DNA from: a bacterium
GTDB lineage: Bacteria; Patescibacteria; Paceibacteria; UBA9973; SBAW01
Direction: 5' to 3'
DNA: 7,996 nucleotides
NCBI GenBank assembly: GCA_021825025.1
Contig: JAKAIP010000018.1
Span: 1-7,996, forward strand
The position numbers were made by a program, and so were the translations under genes. The notes below the pieces were generated by a model. The model ran no database searches. It saw nothing but the letters and a program-made list of their open reading frames with translations, and was not told the origin of the DNA. Position 1 is the first letter of the stretch, and each line of letters begins with the position of its first letter. Below, piece by piece: positions 1-3,924 of this stretch.

Positions 1-1
1 T

Positions 2-202
2 TGGCCGTTACGATATTACGATTGCCCTCCCGGCTTATTTATATACGTTGATACGCTCTGCTTTCGACCAGAGTATGATGATGATTCGTTCGTGGTCGAA
101 AGCGGAGAGGCATTTTGGGGAGGCGTCCCGAGCAAAGAGGCGCGAGCAGAATTGATCGTTCAGCCGTGCATTGCAGTATGGCACAAAACTGAAAGCGACT
201 AA
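2..202 (+). CDS. 3' end of a conserved-looking phage hypothetical protein (5' truncated by window edge)
   Basis: An open frame runs in from the left edge to a TAA at 200-202, giving 66 residues with no usable start inside the window, so the gene begins upstream. The composition looks protein-like: acidic patches, a Pro-Pro-Gly-Leu-Phe segment near residue 9, a Phe-Arg-Pro-Glu-Tyr segment near 27, and a Val-Glu-Ser-Gly-Glu-x-Phe-Trp-Gly-Gly segment near 39-48. This arrangement (PPGLF ... SGE-FWGG ... VQP) recalls a small conserved phage protein of unknown function; that is recollection of the pattern, not a search result. No catalytic motif is recognisable. It is read in the same direction as everything downstream. 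A strong inverted repeat (56-109) lies within the coding frame. Confidence 0.7.
   Translation, partial: WPLRYYDCPPGLFIYVDTLCFRPEYDDDSFVVESGEAFWGGVPSKEARAELIVQPCIAVWHKTESD
56..109 (+). repeat. Inverted repeat inside the first coding frame
   Basis: Arms 60-70 and 93-103 are perfectly complementary over 11 bases (GCTTTCGACCA / TGGTCGAAAGC) around a 22-base loop. After a two-base bulge (104-105) pairing continues for four more bases, 56-59 with 106-109. A competing hairpin, CTCTG 56-60 with CAGAG 69-73, uses part of the same left arm. It sits within coding sequence near the 3' end of the truncated gene and has no T-tract, so it is not an intrinsic terminator. Confidence 0.6.
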
Positions 203-254
203 CGTGCGGGTGTGGGGCGACTGAGGCCGGCAGGCCGAAGGCGTCCCTCTCGAC

Positions 255-271
255 CGCCGTGTTCAGCGGCG
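255..271 (+). repeat. GC-rich hairpin upstream of the 54-aa gene
   Basis: CGCCG (255-259) and CGGCG (267-271) form a perfect 5-bp stem with a 7-base loop, in the ~110-base gap before the next gene. It is short, and would be minor alone, but GC-rich hairpins recur in the gaps between the small genes here. There is no T-run, so it is not a terminator. Confidence 0.35.
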
Positions 272-313
272 TGCCGTACCATGGACGACTGACTTTCAAC
301 CAAGGAGATGACC

Positions 314-478
314 ATGACCAAAGAAGAAGCCCTGGCGAAACTGGCCGAGTGCCAGAAGAACGACGACACCGAAATAGCGCACGCAGACGCCGACGATGTG
401 CTTTGCGCACTGCTTGAAACGCTCGGCTACGGCGATGTTGTTGCCGAGTACGCCAAGGTGGACAAGTGGTTTGTATGA
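314..478 (+). CDS. Small acidic hypothetical protein, 54 aa
   Basis: ATG at 314 is preceded by AAGGAG (302-307) with six-base spacing. An in-frame ATG at 308 abuts the SD and is too close to be used. The stop is TGA at 476-478. The product is small, acidic and probably all-helical: a Lys/Glu-rich N-terminus (MTKEEALAKL), an Asp/Ala-rich middle with an ADADDVL segment around residues 28-34, then LLETLGYGDVV and a C-terminal VDKWFV. I recognise this only as the style of short hypothetical proteins in phages and prophages; no domain or catalytic residue is evident. Too short for membrane or signal features. Function unknown. Confidence 0.8.
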   Translation: MTKEEALAKLAECQKNDDTEIAHADADDVLCALLETLGYGDVVAEYAKVDKWFV

Positions 479-514
479 CGCCGAATGCGGCGGTGAGGCG
501 CGTCTTTTCGCGCC
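479..514 (+). repeat. Two tandem GC-rich hairpins just after a stop codon
   Basis: Immediately after the TGA of the 54-aa gene lie CGCCG-aatg-CGGCG (479-492) and GGCGCG-tctttt-CGCGCC (497-514). Both stems are perfect (5 and 6 bp). No T-tract follows the second, so these are not canonical intrinsic terminators; transcript-end protection or an RNA processing site would fit. The roles are inferred, the pairing is visible. Confidence 0.5.
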
Positions 515-540
515 GCACTCGACCGCCTGGTTGAAATAAA

Positions 541-797
541 AACTCCGTTTAAGCGTGTAGCTCACGCTATGCAATGCAGGTAGATGGACAAGGGCGCTGC
601 TCGTTGGAGCGAGTACCGGGGAGCCGCAAGCAAACTGGGAACTGTACGCGGCCAGTAGAGGCATTGCATGATGGCATTGAGGAAGGCCGAAATAGAACCT
701 GAAATAAGGGATGCCCACGTAAGGCCAACCGGGATTGAACAAAGAACATAAAGAGCGCCCCGGAAACGGAAACATTTTAACGCGGAGTTAAACCGCG
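541..797 (+). other. Intergenic region with nested inverted repeats; candidate structured RNA, no convincing gene
   Basis: Between 479 and 814 I find no convincing protein gene. The stretch instead holds ordered complementarities: AACTCCG 541-547 with CGGAGTT 783-789 (outermost); AGCGTG 552-557 with CACGCT 563-568; directly abutting, ATGCAATGC 569-577 with GCATTGCAT 661-669 (9 bp, perfect). Inside the last are GCTC 599-602 with GAGC 607-610 and GCCGC 623-627 with GCGGC 648-652. On the 3' side are GGCAT 673-677 with ATGCC 711-715, CCG-GAAA-CGG at 760-769 (GNRA-type loop) and CGCGG 781-785 with CCGCG 793-797. The nested, adjacent layout resembles a folded RNA more than chance repeats, but I recognise no known family: no tRNA T-arm, no group I or II intron core. 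Micro-ORFs at 574-702, 584-658 and 668-751 exist without strong support. Confidence 0.35.
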
Positions 798-814
798 ACC
801 TAAGGGAGTCGGTT

Positions 815-1000
815 TTGAACGATTTGTTATCGAAATATTCTTGCAAGGTTCAAGAAGACAGCACATGGATAGCGTCATGTGATCTTTATTTTACAGGAAT
901 GCCAATGCAGCACATTTATGGTATTGGCAACAGTCCACAACACGCAACGCAAGTGATGCTTAAAAGTGCATCAGACACGCTAAAAGAATATTTTCGATAA
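815..1000 (+). CDS. Small protein with HicB-like pattern, 61 aa, TTG start
   Basis: The start is TTG at 815, chosen because AAGGGAG (802-808) sits six bases upstream and no better start exists. The stop is TAA at 998-1000. The sequence opens YSCKVQEDSTWIASC (residues 8-22), continues through a Gly-containing turn, then GIGNSPQHATQVML (36-49) and a C-terminal helix ending KEYFR. This alternation of beta strands followed by G-x-S-P-x-x-A leading into a helix is the pattern of HicB-type antitoxin partial RNase H folds, where the helix follows a 'dT/sP-eeA' turn. No HicA-like toxin or C-terminal DNA-binding domain is present, so it may be a stand-alone relative or only superficially similar. Confident as a gene, weak as a family call. 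Confidence 0.75.
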   Translation: MNDLLSKYSCKVQEDSTWIASCDLYFTGMPMQHIYGIGNSPQHATQVMLKSASDTLKEYFR

Positions 1001-1051
1001 CGCGAGCGTCACACTCGCGTAGCGTAGTTGTGGACGCTCTTGTTAGCGTCC
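1000..1051 (+). promoter_or_regulatory. Two 7-bp hairpins between small genes; second abuts the next ribosome binding site
   Basis: ACGCGAG 1000-1006 pairs with CTCGCGT 1014-1020 (7-base loop) and includes the last base of the preceding stop codon. GGACGCT 1032-1038 pairs perfectly with AGCGTCC 1045-1051 (loop CTTGTT). The second stem ends one base before the SD (TTGGAGGG, 1052-1059) of the 58-aa gene. It could shape ribosome access or stabilise a processed transcript. No T-run follows either stem, so termination is unlikely. Confidence 0.5.
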
Positions 1052-1062
1052 TTGGAGGGTAG

Positions 1063-1239
1063 ATGCAATTATATCGCTGTGTTCACTGTGATGTGTATTG
1101 GTTCGATGACGGAAAGGACATTAAGGGATACAGATGCCCTGAGTGCGATGAGCCGGGCAAGAAGTGCGATGCAAACGCATGTCAGTGTTTAGGTGAAAAT
1201 AGAAAACCGTTGAACAAGTGCAATGAGTGTCCACGCTAA
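1063..1239 (+). CDS. Cys-rich zinc-finger-like protein, 58 aa
   Basis: ATG at 1063 follows GGAGGG (1054-1059) with a short spacer; TAA is at 1237-1239. Nine of 58 residues are cysteine: C6-x2-C9, C25-x2-C28, then C35, C40, C42, C53-x2-C56. The first four form a rubredoxin/zinc-ribbon knuckle pair (CxxC-x15-CxxC), and the remainder could bind a second metal ion. The region between the knuckles is Asp/Tyr-rich, and GYRCPECDEPG is typical of a zinc-ribbon turn. The specific family is not recognised. It lies 11 bases upstream of another zinc-finger gene, so the two are probably co-expressed. Small metal-binding proteins of this kind in phages are often host-takeover or nucleic-acid-binding factors, but that is inference. 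Confidence 0.8.
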   Translation: MQLYRCVHCDVYWFDDGKDIKGYRCPECDEPGKKCDANACQCLGENRKPLNKCNECPR

Positions 1240-1444
1240 CAAGGAGTTGACATGCGAGCGAAGCGAGTTAGAGTTGAACAACAGGTTATAAAAAAGTGTC
1301 CTTTCTGTGGGTGTAAACCCAAAATAGGCATAAGTTATATTCAATGCCATGGTAAAAGATGCCCCGCAAATCCAAGTGTTTACTTGGGGCATGATAAGGC
1401 AAGTGGTATTAATGAATGGAATAAAAGAGTATAACAAGGAGTTG
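1237..1444 (+). repeat. 13-base direct repeat of stop codon plus ribosome binding site
   Basis: TAACAAGGAGTTG occurs at 1237-1249 and again at 1432-1444. Each copy includes the TAA of a gene and an AAGGAG SD. The first copy serves the 60-aa gene at 1252. The second is followed by no usable ORF: the frame after it (TTG at 1442) stops after four codons, and the next real gene at 1483 has its own SD. The repeat thus brackets the Lar-like gene and leaves an orphan SD. Confidence 0.6.
1252..1434 (+). CDS. Lar-like (restriction alleviation) zinc-finger protein, 60 aa
   Basis: ATG at 1252 is preceded by AAGGAG (1241-1246) with five-base spacing; TAA is at 1432-1434. After a basic N-terminus comes KKCPFCG (C16, C19), then C32 and C37, ending in a GINEWNKR segment (52-59). 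The combination CPFCG at the front, a second Cys pair mid-protein and a W-N-x-R end is the signature of the Lar_restr_allev-type family of small phage and prophage proteins. The founding member, Lar of the Rac prophage, modulates type I restriction. Most family members are uncharacterised, so the anti-restriction role here is by analogy only. The sequence is within the usual length of the family (~55-80 aa). A methyltransferase lies downstream, which fits a DNA-protection theme loosely. Confidence 0.8.
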   Translation: MRAKRVRVEQQVIKKCPFCGCKPKIGISYIQCHGKRCPANPSVYLGHDKASGINEWNKRV

Positions 1445-1482
1445 TCCGCAAGATAGTTGGCTACTTTTTGGAGGAAACTAAA

Positions 1483-1563
1483 ATGTCGAGACAGTATGAT
1501 TTCTCGGATGCAAATGTAGGGGATAGTGTATGGTCAGTATCTTATGGATGGGAGGAAAAATGA
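1483..1563 (+). CDS. 26-aa ORF, possible truncated remnant or leader peptide
   Basis: ATG at 1483 has a good SD, GGAGG at 1470-1474, with eight-base spacing, and reads 26 codons to TGA at 1561-1563. The stop overlaps the ATG of the next gene (ATGA at 1560-1563), so translation is probably coupled. The residues YDFSDANVGDSVWSVSYGW (5-23) resemble the opening of longer phage and bacterial proteins with a '(D)xKVGDxVWSxxYGWG' start that normally continue for roughly 70 or more residues. Here the frame ends three residues after the Gly-Trp. It could be a genuine truncation kept as a coupling leader, or a chance short ORF with an unusually good SD. The family resemblance is from memory. Confidence 0.5.
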   Translation: MSRQYDFSDANVGDSVWSVSYGWEEK

Positions 1564-1757
1564 GCGACTTAAGAATACCAATCACGAAGGAAGAGTTGCA
1601 CCACTTCGATGAGGTTGTGCCGTGGGGGTCTCGCATCCGCATGGTTCGGTCCCTTATCAAGCTCGCATTGCAGAGCGATAAGGAGACAATCATGAAGCTG
1701 ATGTACACTCCTGTAGTTCCAGGGATGCGGCTTCGCATTGAGGAAGGAGGAGAATAA
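1560..1757 (+). CDS. Putative ribbon-helix-helix-like DNA-binding protein, 65 aa
   Basis: The start at ATG 1560 is preferred over an upstream in-frame ATG at 1530 because GGGAGG (1550-1555) lies just before it and the 1530 version has no SD; the chosen start also gives a clean ATGA overlap with the 26-codon ORF. The predicted order is a short strand (RIPIT, residues 5-9), helix (EELHHFDEVV, 11-20), a PWGSR turn (21-25) and a second helix (MVRSLIKLAL, 28-37), then a basic tail. This strand-helix-turn-helix with the 'P-x-G-S-R-x-R-x-x-R-x-L' element matches small RHH-fold regulators found in phages, which dimerise to bind operators. The RHH call is a pattern match. The stop TAA overlaps the next ATG (TAATG at 1755-1759). 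Confidence 0.7.
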   Translation: MSDLRIPITKEELHHFDEVVPWGSRIRMVRSLIKLALQSDKETIMKLMYTPVVPGMRLRIEEGGE

Positions 1758-1990
1758 TGCAGATCGAAGATCTTGTACAAAGCATCTCCTCCATGTCCAG
1801 CGAAGCTTTGGAGGCTCGCCTTCGAGAGATTCGCCACTCTCGGACACAGGTGAAAGAAGTGGGGCATAAGCCGACACAGCGGCCCACCAAGAAGGCGGAA
1901 AAGGCTGCCGACGACGTGCTAGACATGTTCAAGAACCTCAGCGAGGATCAAATAGCTGCTCTCGTAGAGAGCATGAAAGGAAAGGTATAA
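1757..1990 (+). CDS. Helical/Lys-rich phage hypothetical protein, 77 aa
   Basis: ATG 1757 overlaps the preceding stop and is served by AAGGAGG (1744-1750). TAA is at 1988-1990. The N-terminal third is a helix (MQIEDLVQSISSMSSEALEA, 1-20, then RLREIR), followed by a basic, Pro/Thr/Lys-rich linker (38-50), then a second amphipathic helix pair (DVLDMFKNLSEDQIAALVES, 53-72). The two 'SxEAL...' and 'LSEDQIAAL' blocks look like a duplicated helix-turn motif around a flexible linker. I recall similar short proteins next to phage RHH and methyltransferase genes, function unknown. It sits directly ahead of the ParB-MTase gene with only seven bases between stop and start, so it is very likely co-translated with it. 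Confidence 0.75.
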   Translation: MQIEDLVQSISSMSSEALEARLREIRHSRTQVKEVGHKPTQRPTKKAEKAADDVLDMFKNLSEDQIAALVESMKGKV

Positions 1991-1997
1991 TGCCCCA

Positions 1998-3311
1998 ATG
2001 GAACTCCTCACAATTCAAGACGCGTCCACAATCTTTGATCGCTTTGAGAGAACTCGCACTGACTATGGAGATATACCGTCCCTTATCTCTTCCATTCGTG
2101 AAAACGGGCAGATACAGCCTATACTCATCACACGCGGCCTCGAAGGTCGACTGGAACTCGTTGCGGGTGGTCGGAGAAGGAAAGCCTGCATCGAAGGAAA
2201 GATGCCGATACACGCTGTGGTTAAGGAGAGTTGTTCAGATATCGAGCTTCGCACTCTCGAGCTGGAAGAGAATGTTCGTCGGAAGGACCTCTCCTGGGAC
2301 GAACAGGCCAAAGCGGTAAAAGACCTTGATGAGCTAAAAAGGAAGGTACACGGAAGCAAAGGTCCAGGACGTAGCGGTACTGGCTGGAACGCTGAAAAGA
2401 CCGCAGAGGTAACTGGTACAACCTCCAGTCGTGTTCGGCAACAGATCACCCTTGCGAAGGCTGTGGAGAAGATGCCTGAGCTTAAGCAGGCCAAGAATGA
2501 GAACGACGCGCTGAAGATGCTTAAGAAGCTCGAGGAGAAGCTCATCGTCGCGGAGCTGGCGAAGAGGGCATCTGCTGATGCGAGTAGCACTCTTGCGGAA
2601 ATAATCGAGTGCTTTAATGTAGGGGATGCCTTTGAGTGGATGGGCAACATCGAGGATGGCATCTACCACTTCGCCAACGTGGACACTCCCTATGGAGTGG
2701 ACCTTACCAAGCAGAAAAAGATTCAGACTGGTGTAAGAACAACTGACGACTACACAGAATGGTCTCGGGAAGATTTCATACCTACATTCTCAGTAGTGGC
2801 AAAGGAAGTATATCGCCTGCTTCGAGACGACGCATGGGCTGTCTTCTGGTATGGTCAGGAATGGTACTCAGAAGTATGCAACGCTTTACGAGAGGCCGGC
2901 TTCGAGATCGATAAAATCCCAGCTGTCTGGTTCGGCGGAACTGGCGGAGCACAGTGCATTCAGCCGGAGCTCTACCTCGCACGTGCTCATGAGGTGTTTA
3001 TCGTCGCCAGAAAGGGTCATCCCATTATGGCTAAGCGTGGCCGAGTAAACGTCTTCTGCTTCGACAAGGTTGCTCCTCAGGCAAAAATCCACCCCACGGA
3101 GAAGCCTATCGAGCTAATGCAGGAGATCTTTGAGGTAGTCACAGTGCCGGGTATGCGATGCGTATCTCCCTTCCTCGGCAGCGGAAACGATGTAAGGGCT
3201 GCTTGGTCGAAAGGAAGGATGTGTGAGGGCACAGACCTCGATCAAACTCTGAAAGATAAATTCACCCTAAGGGTTGAAAATGATAACAAAGCTGGACTCT
3301 ACAAAAGATAG
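1998..3311 (+). CDS. ParB-domain / DNA methyltransferase fusion protein, 437 aa
   Basis: Residues ~1-115 are a ParB/Sulfiredoxin-like domain: GQIQPILITR (37-46), LVAGGRRRKAC (54-64) corresponding to the ParB 'AGERR' box, and ENVRRKDLSW (91-100). A helix-turn-helix-like stretch follows (TAEVTGTTSSRVRQQI, 135-150). Residues ~200-437 form an amino-methyltransferase of the class in which the catalytic motif precedes the SAM site: DTPY at 229-232, then HPTEKP (365-370), then SPFLGSGND (390-398). Usual forms are DPPY and DPFxGSGTT, so both active-site motifs are altered. ParB-N/MTase fusions occur in phages, where the ParB part probably directs DNA binding or specificity. The product would be N6-adenine or N4-cytosine methylation if active; the target is unknown. 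The SD is weak (AAAGG 1981-1985, 12-base spacing). An earlier ATG at 1990 is in another frame. The gene overlaps the next one. Confidence 0.9.
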   Translation: MELLTIQDASTIFDRFERTRTDYGDIPSLISSIRENGQIQPILITRGLEGRLELVAGGRRRKACIEGKMPIHAVVKESCSDIELRTLELEENVRRKDLSWDEQAKAVKDLDELKRKVHGSKGPGRSGTGWNAEKTAEVTGTTSSRVRQQITLAKAVEKMPELKQAKNENDALKMLKKLEEKLIVAELAKRASADASSTLAEIIECFNVGDAFEWMGNIEDGIYHFANVDTPYGVDLTKQKKIQTGVRTTDDYTEWSREDFIPTFSVVAKEVYRLLRDDAWAVFWYGQEWYSEVCNALREAGFEIDKIPAVWFGGTGGAQCIQPELYLARAHEVFIVARKGHPIMAKRGRVNVFCFDKVAPQAKIHPTEKPIELMQEIFEVVTVPGMRCVSPFLGSGNDVRAAWSKGRMCEGTDLDQTLKDKFTLRVENDNKAGLYKR

Positions 3312-3441
3312 CCAAGAAGAAAAGTGGGCTGCCGTTCTTCACCTTCCTAGGTGTGAGTGTGGAGCTATCCTTATCGAGGGCAAAAAAGGTACATTCGTGT
3401 ACTGCCCTGTTTGCAGATACATCGAAACAAAAATGAACTAA
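3280..3441 (+). CDS. Small zinc-ribbon protein, 53 aa, overlapping the methyltransferase end
   Basis: ATG at 3280 lies inside the last codons of the methyltransferase in another frame. AAGGG (3269-3273) precedes it by six bases, and the frame is open to TAA 3439-3441. The last 32 bases of the upstream gene are thus shared. The product has a charged helical N-terminus, then CEC (C25, C27) and CPVC (C42, C45): a short zinc-ribbon with a beta-hairpin between the pairs (AILIEGKKGTFVY, 29-41). The C-terminus is KMN. A family cannot be named. Good SD, plausible metal site and the use of the otherwise empty gap make it a real gene. Its tight overlap suggests translation is coupled to the methyltransferase; it might be a partner, but that is inference. 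Confidence 0.75.
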   Translation: MITKLDSTKDSQEEKWAAVLHLPRCECGAILIEGKKGTFVYCPVCRYIETKMN

Positions 3442-3461
3442 TCCACAAATTTTTTGTGGAT
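3441..3461 (+). repeat. 9-bp hairpin directly after a stop codon
   Basis: ATCCACAAA (3441-3449) pairs perfectly with TTTGTGGAT (3453-3461) around a TTT loop, beginning on the last base of the preceding stop. The sequence after it (ATCTCAAAC) has no T-run, so it is not a typical intrinsic terminator; a transcript-end or processing structure, or a weak attenuator before the next gene, is possible. Confidence 0.55.
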
Positions 3462-3487
3462 ATCTCAAACAACGGAGGAAGAAAGCT

Positions 3488-3808
3488 ATGCACGTATCAG
3501 TAAAGATGGTTCACGACTACCTCGCGATGAGGCACCCGCATCTGAAGGATGATCCGCAGTTTCAGCTTCTGACCACGATGGCGAACACTCGGGCAATCGG
3601 TACGCAGGGTATCGATGCCACTGACATGACTCCCGAAAAGTGGGCTTCACTGATGAAGCCTGTTACTGTTGCTCCGAAGGCAACGAATGCCGCGCCGGCA
3701 GCTCCGGCGAAGCCGGCCACTCCGGTAGCGGGTGCGCCGCAGGTTTCTTCTTCCCCTGCGCCGTCCGCGCCGTCAGGCGCGTCTCAACCGACGACAGAGA
3801 AGAAGTAA
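3488..3808 (+). CDS. Hypothetical protein with Pro/Ala-rich tail, 106 aa
   Basis: ATG 3488 is preceded by CGGAGGA (3473-3479); TAA is at 3806-3808. Residues 1-58 look folded (helical, with MVHDYLAMRHPHL at 7-19 and TDMTPEKWASLM at 45-56). Residues ~59-106 are a low-complexity Pro/Ala/Ser/Thr tail ending in Lys-Lys, probably disordered. The tail is noticeably GC-rich compared with the flanking genes and contains a perfect CGCGCC-gtca-GGCGCG inverted repeat (3766-3781). No family is recognised; the position just ahead of the polymerase suggests a replication-linked accessory protein, as with SSB-like proteins that carry disordered tails, but there is no SSB signature and no acidic C-terminal tip. 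Function unknown. Confidence 0.8.
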   Translation: MHVSVKMVHDYLAMRHPHLKDDPQFQLLTTMANTRAIGTQGIDATDMTPEKWASLMKPVTVAPKATNAAPAAPAKPATPVAGAPQVSSSPAPSAPSGASQPTTEKK

Positions 3809-3814
3809 CACAAT

Positions 3815-3907
3815 AAGGGTGTCACCGTAAATCTTCGGAGTATGGTGTACTTTACCTTCTGGCTCCTGCCATCTTCAGTAAAGTAGCTCCGAGCCCTTTT
3901 ATCTTTA
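3815..3907 (+). terminator. Multi-tier stem-loop ending in a T-rich tract, upstream of the polymerase gene (terminator or regulatory leader)
   Basis: The 116-base gap between the 106-aa gene and the polymerase folds as nested stems: AAGGGT 3815-3820 with GCCCTT 3893-3898 (one wobble), TCGGAG 3835-3840 with CTCCGA 3887-3892, TACTTTAC 3848-3855 with GTAAAGTA 3878-3885 (perfect 8 bp), and TGGC 3860-3863 with GCCA 3868-3871 at the tip. TTTTATCTTT (3897-3906) follows. The T-rich end makes an intrinsic terminator reasonable; the internal loops on the 5' side (3821-3834, 3841-3847) and closeness to the polymerase start (24 bases) would also suit a leader that controls it. The polymerase SD lies outside it (AAGGA 3914-3918). 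I recognise no known riboswitch class. Confidence 0.6.
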
Positions 3908-3924
3908 CAAAAAAAGGATACGAA

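Noticed and set aside
479..514. Intrinsic terminator after the 54-aa gene
   Set aside because: Stems are perfect, but no T-run follows; the only TTTT is in the loop of the second hairpin.
574..751. Micro-ORFs 574-702 (42 aa), 584-658 (24 aa) and 668-751 (27 aa) in the structured gap
   Set aside because: They overlap in different frames and none has a strong SD (only a weak AGAGG before 668) or a recognisable motif. The nested inverted repeats explain the region better, though one could be real.
541..797. tRNA, tmRNA or group I/II intron in the structured gap
   Set aside because: No GGTTCGA-type T-arm, no CCA-ended acceptor pairing and no recognisable intron catalytic core or domain V.
39..846. 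Long minus-strand open frames (39-518, 296-775, 562-846)
   Set aside because: They lie opposite + strand genes and the hairpin-rich gap, have no good SD at their starts, and have Arg/Ser/Leu/Pro-rich compositions typical of antisense shadows.
1247..1252. TTGACA as a -35 promoter box
   Set aside because: It overlaps the SD-to-ATG spacer of the Lar-like gene and no -10-like hexamer occurs 16-18 bases downstream.
1530..1559. Longer start for the RHH-like gene at ATG 1530
   Set aside because: No SD upstream of 1530, whereas GGGAGG directly precedes ATG 1560; the extra ten residues overlap the 26-codon ORF.
1990..2319. 109-codon ORF starting at ATG 1990 (TAATG overlap with the 77-aa gene)
   Set aside because: Its frame conflicts with the ParB-domain frame starting at 1998, which has clear family motifs throughout; the encoded residues show no domain.
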